From positions 9,364,134-9,428,133 of the forward strand of contig NC_135562.1 of the NCBI RefSeq assembly GCF_964340395.1: 64,000 nucleotides of DNA, read 5' to 3'. This document shows positions 13,950 to 39,263 of the stretch, one piece after another. The notes under the pieces were generated by a model. It did no database searches and was not told where the DNA came from. It saw only the letters and a list, made by a program, of their open reading frames with translations. The translations under genes and the position numbers were made by a program. Position 1 is the first letter of the stretch, and every line of letters starts with the position of its first letter. Source of the stretch: Glandiceps talaboti. Taxonomy: Eukaryota; Hemichordata; Enteropneusta; Spengelidae.

Positions 13950-15426
13950 CACACAGACAGACAGATTTATCATTGTATAAATACTATAAGCTTAATAACT
14001 TATTGATAAGCAGGGCTTGAAATTAACTTTTTTCTTTGGTAGTCTTAGAGGGCTACCAATTTCAGAAAGTGGTAGTCTAAAGATGGTGACCAACAGTCCT
14101 ATATTCCTGAACTAAAAACAGAGTTCCTCTATTGGAAATATGTGTGTTATTAAAATACTTTATGTCTGTAAATCTTCCCTCCTTTAAATCATCGCATAAT
14201 CAGTGGTAGCCTGAGTGGGGCTGCCAGCTGCAAATTATGGTAGCCCTATGACAAGAATTGGTAGATTGTGGACACAGGACTACTGTTTATTTCGAGCCCT
14301 GATAAGGTGAGAGACGGTGTGTACGAAAATTTCTGTCAAGCCACTTTGTGAGCAAGCCTGCTTACCTCATATTTCAATCAATTTCATAACTTCATTTGTA
14401 CAATCATATCATTTTATGACATCATACTTACATCACGATTTTCCAATTGGATCGCAACTTTCTGTGAAGACTTTTGAAGCCATTTTGTATTGTAAATAGC
14501 TCACGTTTTGAGCTATCAAAGAGAATTGTGTTTCTTTGCCCCTTCTCATCCATGTCCTACAAAAAGGAAAGGCAAGGACAAAATGAAAAGCAAATATAAT
14601 AGTAAGTAGATGTTTGGGTTTCGGTAAAAAGGTAGAATACGTCTTTCGTCCACATGTTCTTTAAATTTCATGATCGATATGTGTGTAAGAAATCGTAAAT
14701 TCTACCAGATTAACCCCTATGTTGCTTTGTCAACGTTTTAAACTCTTACAGAGGATTTATTTGCAATTGTAAAAAATTGTAATATCAATTTTGATAATTA
14801 TCATGCTGAATGAGTTGTTACACATGTACTGTATACAGCATTGTCAATGTCAATATGGTTTTTAAAATTTTGCAAACTGTCACCATATAGTTTACAAGGA
14901 ATGTACTGGGTCGTCATACTGCAAGCTTTAAAAATATGTTATGGATTATTATTGTCAATACGGTGGCACTGGTAGTAATATATACCAACAATGCAACATC
15001 AACATGCTTGGTATAAAAGTTAGCTTGGGTTGTTGTCATAGAGACAGTAGTTTATTTCATGGAAAATCCGTATAATTCCAAACAATTATTTGCTAAGAAG
15101 GTCTCGTGATGTAAACATTACCGTGAAATGTGACATTTCTATATTTTAAGGTTGGAAGACAACAATAACACAAATTTCAGCGATTACGATAGACGTTCAA
15201 CGAATTTTATTTTTGTGCATCATGATTGATATTGATGCAGTCGCGACCTTACGACTTTGAGTGAAAAGAAAGGAAATGTTTGTGTTTGTACATCACTTAC
15301 GAAAGGAGTATTTTAGGGAATATTCTTATTTCACTGAACCAGTGACAAAAACTATAAAATTCACACATTATACACTTCTTAACACTTCTGACAGAATAAT
15401 CCACTTACCTCTGCAGTGGGCGCCAT
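5353..15426 (-). CDS. IFT52: IFT52, intraflagellar transport protein 52 homolog (13 exons, 441 aa)
   Basis: Core IFT-B subunit needed to assemble cilia. Coding exons, in order: 15426-15409, 14556-14432, 13689-13602, 12452-12323, 11556-11481, 10796-10728, 10162-10036, 8631-8476, 7772-7618, 7052-6965, 6698-6590, 6013-5868, 5391-5353. All have AG/GT boundaries and the phases close without a frameshift, giving 441 codons plus TGA; human IFT52 is 437 aa from memory. Recognisable blocks are GGPREKFTAPE (exon 3), GEGGETKFDTNINFLLEDYG (about residues 96-115), YVYPFGATL, STGSVCFPLNRPILA, QYIDKEENAKI, CLQESDDSPRDF, LIQPQFETPLPPLQP, FPPTFRELPPP and CGDILGVSSKLP followed by QVVEFKKLNQ. The N-terminal about 280 residues form the GIFT-type domain; the C-terminal part (about 381-429) is the known IFT46-binding region. 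The start is a small exon encoding MAPTAE, spliced in frame to DMDEKGQRNT. If that exon were not used, the internal Met at 14553 could start instead. Head-to-head with SGK3. Confidence 0.96.
5604..5860. repeat. Tandem repeat, unit about 60 bp, in the last IFT52 intron
   Basis: Four diverged units share TTCCATGGTTGTAC, then ACTTTACATTCTAGATAGTT, then ATAGCTTGT. The last unit abuts the splice donor of the penultimate IFT52 exon. Confidence 0.75.
7800..8150. repeat. Tandem repeat, unit about 90 bp, in an IFT52 intron
   Basis: Four units share CAATAAATTCATATATGTGA, TGTCACAGGTTACGTAAAGA and GAATTCCATGGCTAATTT. They lie in the intron between the exons at 8631-8476 and 7772-7618. Confidence 0.8.
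8833..8973. repeat. Near-perfect 140-bp foldback element in an IFT52 intron
   Basis: Arms of about 68 bases run from AAGTATATGTTATTTGCC to its reverse complement and meet at CGGAGAGCCG, leaving almost no loop. The few mismatches suggest a recent origin. It sits in the intron after the exon at 10162-10036. Confidence 0.85.
9731..9901. repeat. Interspersed repeat shared with SGK3 intron 6
   Basis: An inverted, diverged copy lies at 35708-35880. Shared blocks include TATAGTCAAATGGAC and TAGTAATCCATCACACACTG. It is a dispersed element, probably a short non-autonomous transposon. Confidence 0.7.
10515..10590. repeat. (ACAT)n and (AC)n microsatellite
   Basis: ACAC/CACCC, ACAT and AC runs, adjacent to other CA-rich sequence from 10410. 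The open frames on both strands here are repeat artefacts. Confidence 0.85.
13090..13400. repeat. Interspersed repeat, copy 1 of 2, in an IFT52 intron
   Basis: Begins near GAAATTAACTTTTTTCTTTG and includes GGGCTACCAGTTTCAG. A diverged direct copy lies at 14008-14305. Each ends with a segment near GGACTACTGTTAATTTC or TTTATTTCGAGCCCTG. I cannot name the family. Confidence 0.6.
13886..13948. repeat. (AC)n microsatellite in an IFT52 intron
   Basis: About 31 AC units. Duplicated sequence flanks it: GATTTGAAATCCACAGAAAA occurs at about 13709 and again at about 13820. Confidence 0.9.
14008..14305. repeat. Interspersed repeat, copy 2 of 2, in an IFT52 intron
   Basis: Partner of the repeat at 13090-13400, in the same orientation. 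It begins GGGCTTGAAATTAAC and ends near TTCGAGCCCTG, so the ends are short imperfect inverted repeats. Confidence 0.6.
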
Positions 15427-16560
15427 GTTTCACTTGGTAAAGAATTTGTAGCTGTGCATCCTGGGAGAAAAAGTAACTTGCTACAGTGATATAGAGACTT
15501 TGATTGGTCAATATTGGTGTATCTGCTGGGCGTACGATAAATCCGCCAATCAGAACAGCTGTTAGTGTGCGCGCTTTCAATAACACTGATTCTAGGAAAG
15601 TATAATTAAACTAATTTTAAAATAAAATAAAAGTACTGAAACAGGAAACAAATAATTGATACGTGTAAAATAACAAATGCATAATATTAGTTTATTCTTA
15701 AGTTTTGGTACGCAAATTATACGATATATATTCCCAACGTGACGGAAAAAACAAATTATTATGTTATTAATCAAGAAGGGACTGACCTTCGGAAACATGG
15801 TAATGTCAACGTAACTCGTGGCCAGGAAGTAGGACAACACAGTGGAGATATTTTGCCGGTAAGTGGGATTTCTTAGTCATCAGTCCCGACTACGTTTACG
15901 CCGTATTGGTGTCAACAAAACAATACTAATGAAACAAGCTCAGTGTAAGTATGAAGACGGTCAACTTCGAACAATGTACAAAACGAGTATGTGTTTGTGT
16001 GGTGTAATCAAACTTTGCCAAAGCCGCCAGAATGACCAAAGTTCATAACAGGTTATAATGTACATTGTAAATACCGATGGTAGTATGTATGTGGCGTGTT
16101 ATTGTGACGTAGGCAACTGCGATTTCCACCGTCAGTAGGATTATTTGAATGGAATGAAAACAGATGGATTTATTTCAACCGTTCATTCACCACTGTACAT
16201 ATAGATCACACAAGCGTTTCAATTTTTACAAATTACTGTTTTCAAATCACCTGAGGATTGTTTGACAGAGTTTACACTGGCTACGCCCACTGATGCATCT
16301 TCCGCCGTTCTCACACGTTTTTCCCGGCGTTTTCTCATGATCAGGTTAAGTTTTTTTTAGTGGTAATATTTATCCCTTTGCGCATCTGTTGTATGTGGTG
16401 AATTATTTTTTTCTTTACTCCGCTTTTACAGAGTTTTTGTACAAGAGACATTTTGTTGAAGTCGTAACTCCTCAAACAAGAACCAGCTGGTAACATTAGT
16501 ACCCCTCCCACAAGTCTGTCATCGCGTGATCTTGAGTAAGTATATATTCATTGCATCATA
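15427..16560. promoter_or_regulatory. Probable shared upstream region of IFT52 and SGK3
   Basis: The segment upstream of the IFT52 start contains two CCAAT-type motifs in opposite directions: ATTGG at about 15501 and CCAAT at about 15545. An RFX X-box-like site, GTGACG-TA-GGCAAC, lies at 16104-16117; it matches the consensus GTNRCC(N0-3)RGYAAC except for one base. X-boxes are typical of ciliary genes. I cannot place transcription starts. The SGK3 coding start is 9.3 kb away, so regulation of SGK3 from here is an inference from possible upstream exons only. Confidence 0.35.
16432..16535 (+). other. Possible non-coding 5' exon (SGK3 direction)
   Basis: A strong pyrimidine-rich acceptor ending TTTTACAG precedes 16432 and a strong donor, TTGA|GTAAGTATA, follows 16535. 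The 104-base segment has stops in the frames I checked, so it would be untranslated. It could be a 5'-UTR exon of SGK3. The evidence is splice-signal quality only. Confidence 0.25.
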
Positions 16561-18540
16561 ATGTACCATATATATGATACATTATCACATACGTGTACAC
16601 TACAGTATCATATCGCATTGTATATCAAGTGAAGAAGTGAAATTAGTTTTAATAAACCCTGACATTTGACAGAACAAATGTTGAAATTCGTTCTAGCATA
16701 TTAGATAGCAACAGAACTTGGCACACTGACCTTGATTACTGAATATCCCAATCTTTTTCTTTTTACCTAATTTTCAAAACTGGTTAACATTAATGAAAAA
16801 GGACATTGGGAAACCTTATGTAATCAATCAATCAATCAATGTTACAGTAGCAGTGAGCTTGTGTTCATAATTAACAATAACTTTATAGTCTAAACAGAGT
16901 ATTCAAGTTATGACATTGGCACATTCAATTTATAATTATTAACAGTACTTTTGTTAAAAGTCATAATATTTACAGAAACCTTGGTCATCCCTTTAAAAAA
17001 TGCCAAAGAATATGGATGTCGTATAGAATTGTGTTATGACGTTAGGTTGTACAATGTATATACCATATGTTAGTGTTATGACTAGCATAATGTTGGCAAT
17101 AAAAAAGGGAACACAATAAGTCAAGGTTATGCACTGGTAAACAAAAGCTAAGCTGAGCGAAAACAGTGACAACTTCTTTTCATTTCAACCAAACTTGTGG
17201 TGTTGTATTGACTGTGACTGTCGAGCATACATAATCACCCAGTAATGAATACAGTAACCTCAAAAGATTCAATTTTTCGTTGTGGGTCAAAATGATTAAA
17301 AAAAACAGGGTTTAATGTCTCGCAGTAACCCACACCCCCACCCCCACCCCCTTTCAAGTCAAGTTAATGTAAAAGATAATGGCTGTGGCAGGATTATGGG
17401 AAACCATGTTTCAGTGGGTCACAAGAAATTTATGTTGCAGCGGTACATACAACAACTTGCCCACAGACAAGGAAGAAGAAATTTCTTCCTTGTGTGTGAC
17501 TTGGCTCACTGGGCTCAACACCTGACAGATTTACTATTGGGTTGACCAGTAAGTAATTACCCAATTTATAATTGTTCACATAATAATGGACATCAAAGTA
17601 CTATCAATGATTATTGAAGAGGTAATTAAGCTAATTAGTAAGACTGAACTGTAGCCAGTTTAACATTAGGTGTATTTTTGAACAATAAAAAAATAAATGA
17701 AGCTTTTGTTTTTTTAAATCCAGATTCATGATTCTTACTAATTGAAGACAATAGCTTTGAAAGGTACATGTAAAATTTGGTAAAAAAAAAAATATTTTCA
17801 TATAGATTTTTATCTTCAATAAAAACAGTCATGAGTAAAAAATAATGAACTTAATTTGAAAATACAGTATTCCAGTGTTATTCCTGCTGTGAAATGAGAT
17901 TATTATTAAATAAAAAAAGTAAATGATATTTATTGAAATAACGTAATGGATCATTATATGAGATGGTAGGAAATAGGTAATTTGTTATCAGATTATTTGA
18001 CTGTTACCATGGTGAAGACTACATAAACAATTATTTGATAAATTAGTAGGCCACGCTGTCAATGTATGGCATTCATCATATGTAATCATTTTGTGGAATC
18101 AGGAAGATAAGGGTCGGTTGACAGCAAAAACAACCGGCTACTTAGCAAATCTTTGCCGGCTTCATTTTCAGGAATTTGTTTTAAAAATTCTTTATTTGAA
18201 TTGAATTGAGTTGAAATTTATTCCCCACAAGAAATAAAATACAAAAAAGAAATAAATGATAACATCCAAAAGGAAAACGATTTCAAGTTGTGGGTGAGAG
18301 ACTAGAAAATAGTTTTCGGAAAACTAATCAAGTCTAGCCACTCAATTTCAAAAGCATCGAATTGTATTTCAGTCAGTATATTTCTATTGGTGAACAGATT
18401 CATGGATCTAACTTTGTAAACACTAACACCTACATTTCACATTTTTACTGACTACTTTGAAACGAGCTACATAACTGGAAATTACTACTAGACCAGCATT
18501 GAGATGTTGTATGGTAAACATGTCAATCCTAGGTCCTGGC
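16561..18540. other. Intergenic DNA, no gene seen
   Basis: AT-rich sequence without recognisable coding exons. An A/T-rich segment with ATTGAATTGAGTTG near 18195 looks like the 3' tail of a LINE on the minus strand, similar to the tail at 18545. Confidence 0.45.
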
Positions 18541-18544
18541 ATTA

Positions 18545-19200
18545 GGTGCTGAATTGAATTGAATTAAATTGAAAATTTATTCCACCAAAGAAGAAAAATA
18601 TATTACTTTGAAAGCAACGGAAAGAACAATTCTGGTGAGGGCCATGGAAATAGTTCACAAGGAACTAATCAAAGTCCATGGACCAGACATGCAAATAATT
18701 AAGACAAATTTGGGTGGGTACGAGTTTCACAATAACAACAGAAAATACAATTTTATGTAACTAAAGAGATAAAAATATGTTGGTGGCAAAAATAAGTAAA
18801 TACACGGAAGCTCATGGAAGCAACAAAAAATAGTAAAACTAAGAATATGTAACAAGCATAAGCTCTTACATACAGAAATAAAATTACAATGGCAAATTGA
18901 AACGAGACAAAAGGTAAAGGTTATTCCCTCAGAAGATTCTGCCTTAAGTTTGTCGTAAAACTATGTCTGTTGTTTATAATTCTTACTGCCAATGGCACAG
19001 AGTTCCAGGTTTAAATAGATGCGTATTTGAAGTTGTGTTGACTAATTGAGAGGTTAACCTTAGGGATCAGAAGATTACCTCTACTGTTAGCCATCGTATC
19101 ACACAATATCATTGGAGCCAAGGGGATAATAGATAGCGTCATTCTTTTATTCAAGACTAAATTTTTATATACCTCTGCCACATAACTATTTTCCACACCC
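18545..19200 (-). mobile_element. 3' end of a CR1/L2-like LINE, decayed
   Basis: On the minus strand, translation near 19020-18930 gives TWNSVPLAVRIINN followed by FTTNLRQNLL. This is the familiar C-terminal motif of many LINE reverse transcriptases (WNSLP..IR...F...L). Upstream frames from 19196 give NLLIPKVNLSISQHNF, which fits the preceding segment of such proteins. The element ends in a TTCAATTCAATTCA-type tail at about 18545. Frame breaks show it is dead. Confidence 0.7.
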
Positions 19201-22200
19201 TAAAATTTCAGTACTCATTTGGAACTTGGCCTTCAAAATAAACTAATCAGTTGCTGGAGCAGACCATATTTTATCAGCAATATTTATTTTAATGGGTAGG
19301 AAATGACTATTTGATTGGATTACCAGAGTGGTGTGTTACCATGGATGATAAGTAATAAGGAACTATTTATGATAACTTAAATTGTACCACTTCAGTAATA
19401 ATTCTATCAAATAATTCCACCCCCAAAAAATCATAAGCTATATCCTGACCCCAACACTAATAATATACTTGTTATGATAATTCTATCAGCTAATGTATAT
19501 GATATAGGTGTATTGGTATAGTGATATTGTAGAAGTTGAATTGTATTGTAAACAGTTAGTGTTGCTAAGAATTTGTTACTCTGGTAACGAATAGTGTGTT
19601 GTCTAAAGCCGATATGATTGTGCCTCTAACACACAGAAATTTCTAGAATTTGATGTTTCTCTATCCCACACTACAAATGTATGTGGTGACACATAAGAAA
19701 ATACACAATATAAAATTCTGTCATGAGAGTACACTAGCAATAGAAAGGGGTGGGGGTTGGGGGTTGGTAGGTGGGGGAGGGAGAGATGGTAACTTGCTGA
19801 GATTTCTTTGTAGTGGGTTACCTCGACAACATCTTGTTCAATTTGCATAGATTTTCGTACCTTGTACTATGATTTTAGTGGGGACCCCAGTAATAGACCT
19901 GGGAACTCATGTATATGTTACATATTTACCACCCATGACTAAAATACTGATAACTAAGCAATAATTTGACATGTGTACTTGTTACTATGAACAACCATGT
20001 CAAATGACTCAGCACTATTTCAGTTTTTTTTTTTTTTACAGAACCTGGTTTTCACAATATGGCCGCTGTTTACATAAATGTTAAGTGAAAATAAACAAAT
20101 GTGATGACAGATCTAAATTTAGACAAACAATGGAACACAGGCCTATATTAGTCAGTGTAGGTTTGCTAATAATTGAGAACTTTGGTAATAAAGATTGAAA
20201 GTCTGGTCATGTTTGCATAGTTACATATTCACTAAGGCTTCACTAGAATTTTGAAAAAATCTCTGTACAAAATGGGGATACCTGGTAAAATGTACTTGTA
20301 CAAATGAAAATTGAATGGTCTCATCAAAACTCAACCCACAGATTTCCAGAACTCTGACTCACTTTCACTACATTACATGTAACTGAGGATCACCAGATGA
20401 GTGGGTGTACTTCATGTTTAAATATAGCTTTATTGCAAAATTCCTGTCAGTTGGGCAATGAAGTCAAGTAGTTCCATATTATTTACTCATAATTCTTTGG
20501 AAGACAAACTTTGTGCGTGGAAACAACCGTTGTTTACCTGTGCAATGTTTTTGTTATGGGTAGTACTAGTAAGTAGGTAAAATCTACCCGAGTTCCCCAA
20601 TCATTTTACTGGGGTTCCGGTATTACGGTGTTTGCCAGTTATACTGTATTACCTACATTCTGTCATTGGGTTCCCAAACTTTAGCGAAAACACTGCCTGT
20701 AGCAGTGATACAAATTACATTATGAAGTGAACTTAATTCAAATATAGTTGTTAACCCAGTTAAAAAAAGACAGCATAATAACAGAATGATAAAATGTGTC
20801 ATTGTTATAGATACGATGTGTGCTGGTTTATATTTGTCAGCTTAAACTACAGATTCCCCATTAAAGCCAACACTTAAATAATGAAAACCAATTTGTAGGA
20901 AACCCCAGTTTTATGATCAGTGAAAGTGACAAAAATACAAAATATTGTGTGTGATGTTGACCTGAAAGTGGAGATAAATAACACTTAAACAATATCATAA
21001 CAACAAAGGCATAGTAGAAGAAAATAGATATGACAACGGGTTAGCTGTGAAATATTTAAATAGAAAACATATAATTTTACTGGTATGCGGTAACCATTGG
21101 TAACCATTGATATAATTACGGTTGTAATTTTGATGTGTAAGCGTGGGAAACGGGATCAGTGTACGGATATACTGCCAGGAAGAACTGGCAATGTATCAAG
21201 CGTGTCTTTGAAGGTCACTACAAATGACGTAGGTAGTCAGTGTGACCTTGAGGGGTCAATTAATTGCGTGACTGAGGGGGCAATGAATTGCGTCACTCAG
21301 AATTTCGTTATTGAGCGTCTACGTTATAGGCTTTAGGTATATTGTATGATAATCTTGTAGCTGGCTTGTCATTGTGTTATCATGGTTTGTCATTTTGTCA
21401 TTGTGTTGCCCAAGTCGTTTGTATGTTTACATTCTGTCAGACCACAATACAAAGTCCAGTCTATTGTGTCACAGCCTATGACATGAATTCACATATGTTA
21501 CCATTGTTCAAGACATTCTTTTTGTGAGTGTTTTTCACAGTATGTAGGTGAAATCTCCCGGAAAGTCTATTTATTCCCATTTTTAAAAGGCAACAAGTCA
21601 GTGAAGTCTACCCAAGTATTCTAGTCATCTTACCAATGTCTACACCTACACTGTTCTAGAGATGTTATAGAACTAACAGATTTCAATGGCTCTCCACACC
21701 AAACTGCAGTTTCAAATACTGGTAACTGTATATTATGACTTTCGTGAACAAAACCAACAGTAGCCACTTACAGACATTGTTGTTGCAAATATTTTGAATG
21801 TGTGGAATAATGTACTAGCATGTGGCGGGGAAAAAAATCTTGAATTACGCAGTGTGAGTTATTTGTGCTGGCTATTTATCACTCTGTGACACTTGTAAGC
21901 TTAATTCTCCAAGACAGCTGTAAGCAGACTGTACGGACCATAGATTTATAGGATATTATTTATCAAGCAATGTATAACAATATATATTGTTTTTTTTTGT
22001 TGACAACAGAGGTATTGAGTTACTACTCTGGCAATTGAGGTCTGGCTTTATTAAGACAGACACACACTAAAACTATTGTTGCTCGGTGTGCTAGATTACA
22101 CAAGTAGTGAATAGCAATGCCTCTGTTGTGGGAATCTGATCCCGGATCTAATTATACCCTGTGAATAAGATTGTGTTCAAAAAAATGTACAGATCACGGA

Positions 22201-22510
22201 AGTCGGCAGAAATGTCACCCAGTCGGTGGTGCGAATACAATTATACCATTCAGGACTGTAACTTATATGTTTTAGTTCGTGGCTATCTTACTGAAACCTC
22301 CATTGCCAGAGTAGTAAGTAGACTAGCTTACTTACAGTTCTTTTGTCAGTGGCAAAATTTGAAAGTACAGTAATGATTTGTAGTGATCTTGTGACCTCTT
22401 TGAGGAAGGCTGCCTAGTTGTGACACCCTTGATAGATTACAATGTAAATGTAAACCATTTTTGTCCAGAAGTATGTCTGATAAGATAGCAATATTATTCT
22501 TTAAATACTC
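19201..22510. other. Intergenic DNA, no gene seen
   Basis: No coding exon recognised. G-rich runs occur at 19746-19786. A segment at about 22085-22160 (CTAGATTACACAAGTAGTGA) has a related copy at about 29770-29850 in SGK3 intron 2, so it is an interspersed repeat. Confidence 0.45.
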
Positions 22511-22514
22511 TTTT

Positions 22515-22860
22515 TAAAGTGGTCATATGGATGAGGATTGGTTATTTATTTCGGATTTTTAAATTTATAAAACGATTTTATCATGGCTTAGTATTTGAAA
22601 AATCAATGTGAAACAACATATGCCAAGTCCTTGTTTGTAACTCAGTAAATTGCAAAAAATTAATGAATGTGTAAAATGTTTGTTATCATACGTACAATAA
22701 CAACAATTTTACACTTTTTTAATAGCTTTTTACAGTGTATTGAGTTACAAAAACAGACTTGGTCTGTGTTGTTTCATGTTGATTTTTCAAGGACTAACCC
22801 ATAATAAAATTGTTTTATAAATAAAAAAAATCCAAAATAAATACCATATGGCCACTTTAG
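22515..22860. repeat. Foldback element, about 345 bp
   Basis: Ends are inverted copies: AAAGTGGTCATATGG at the left and CCATATGGCCACTTT at the right. The inverted match continues inward (TTTATTTCGGATTTTT, CAACATATGCCAAGTC, AACTCAGTAAATTGCA) to a centre near 22690. Related copies lie at 30065-30920 and 30926-31255. Confidence 0.85.
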
Positions 22861-24112
22861 AATACCGTTTGGAAAAGTTTATTGACTTCTCAAGATAGTG
22901 ATCAGCTATCTGAGAATGCATACATATTTTAAAATTTGGTTAGTGCTTTTGCAGTAGTCTGAGTAACCTTACAACCAGAGGGGTAATCTAATAAAACTAA
23001 AGTATGGATGCCAGCACATTGCACCAAATCATCGTGAATCTCTGTAACAGTAGGAGTAACAGCTACATTATGTACAACATACATTGTATATATACATTGT
23101 AAATCAAGAAAAAAATCTGCAAAAATAAAAGAGTCAAGTCCACAAACAAAATTTCGCTTGTCGTATTTTACATAAATGGAAAGTAAAAAAATGCAAACTT
23201 TGTCAAATTATTCTCAGTATGAACATGATTTGTTCTCATCAATGAATAAAAATGTGAAGGAGGCTTGAATATTTAGTATCTTACTTGTTATATGATATGA
23301 CAATATTTGTGTTAATAATTATATGTAAGTGGAAAGTGTTTATGTTCACAATACTAAATACAGTACATGTAATTGAGTTCAAAAACAGCTGGTATTAATG
23401 GGGAATGCCATGCCAGGAAAATAAGGAATTTTTTACAAACTATGGGTTCTGAAGAGTCATTTTATGATTTTACATCACCTACAATTACTTACAATTTCAG
23501 AGAAATATCAAGATTGTGTGCATTTGTAGGGTATCTTTGCTGTAGGCTATTGCATCATGGGAGTCAGCTGAAATAGTATACAATATTCATGACTCCTGAG
23601 TGTAAAACATCTCTCATGAATATTCATTGTTCAACCATGAATATATTATATCTGGTAGGGAACCCTGGTAAACTGATTCAAGAACTGAGGTATATTTTAC
23701 CTACTTACTACATTTTAACAAAAACACTGGTAGTGGTAGGGAATACCAGTAAAGTGACAAAGAGTTGGTTAGATTTTATATATTTACCACCCTTTGGAAA
23801 AAAATTGCTGGTAGGAAAATGAGTCAGAATAACTGATTTTCCTAACCTACATTTAACAAAACACCGAATACACAGCCATATACCATAATTTCATTCCATT
23901 GATCAAATGATCAAAATTCTGATAGAAATATGAACTATTTTTGTCTACAAGAACAAACTTACTGTCTGCCTTTGTAATATTTTAATGCAATTTTTTTTCA
24001 GACAATGCTTTTGTTACGTAGCATTTATATATGGCTTTTGTTATGTACAAATGCCTGTCTGACATTCACAATGGTTTGTCAGAAAGCATGAATTGAAACA
24101 CATACCTATTTT
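22861..24112. other. Intergenic DNA upstream of SGK3, no gene seen
   Basis: No exon or RNA gene recognised. Short repeated motifs containing ATTCATGACTCCT and AATATTCATTGTTCA around 23585-23645 recur at about 25210-25280, so they are dispersed repeats. Confidence 0.4.
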
Positions 24113-24406
24113 TATGAGTGAGATAACATTAGAAGTAATTGGATATGAGATCCTTATCAAAGCTGACCAGTCATCCCCCATTGAGTGACACAATTGCGGC
24201 ACACACAGAGTCAGGTACAAAGACATACACAGAGCAACTTTTGATGAAGTCACACAACTGTACTCAACATCTACATCTGTGTTTATCTATCCGTCTCTGA
24301 TTTATCTTAGTACCTGACTGTGTATATGCTTCTGTTGTGTCACTCAGTGGGGATGACTGGTCAGCTTCGATAATGATCTCATATCGAATTACTTCTAATG
24401 TTGTCC
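24113..24406. repeat. Foldback element upstream of SGK3
   Basis: Arms of about 115-125 bases are inverted copies. The left arm has AACATTAGAAGTAATTGGAT and GCTGACCAGTCATCCCC; the right arm has their near reverse complements. Confidence 0.75.
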
Positions 24407-24607
24407 TTGTGTCCCCAGCAAAGTGTTCATGGTATTTGGCAAACTGTTGCAGTTTGTCGTTTTGCAGCAGCACCGTCAGCAAACACACATGACTGTACTG
24501 ATAGGGGCAGCCGGCTGAACAGCATGACGCATCTTACACATGTGTACCTGATATTTTGAGTTCTTTGATTCACAAGAATTACAAGAATTTTTGTTGTTTT
24601 TGGCAGG

Positions 24608-24724
24608 TGAATTTTCAAGATGGGGAGATGATATTTACCCAAACTACAAAAAACATTATATGTGAGAGTTGAGATTTAGGTAGTGAAGTTTGGAGAAGAT
24701 ATGATGTGATACTGTAAATCCAAG
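24608..24724 (+). other. SGK3: 5' untranslated part of the first SGK3 coding exon
   Basis: A plausible acceptor (TTTTTGGCAG) ends at 24607. The leader up to the ATG at 24725 contains a TGA in frame with that ATG six codons upstream, which supports translation starting at 24725. An intron upstream of the leader is inferred. Confidence 0.4.

Positions 24725-39263
<14,539 letters not shown>

Noticed and set aside
15368-15586. 72-aa minus-strand frame upstream of IFT52
   Set aside because: It overlaps the MAPTAE start exon in another frame and the likely promoter; no motif is visible.
17315-17545. 76-aa plus-strand frame
   Set aside because: Starts in a CCCCCA simple repeat, has no splice or family support, and contains a short hairpin near 17467-17495.
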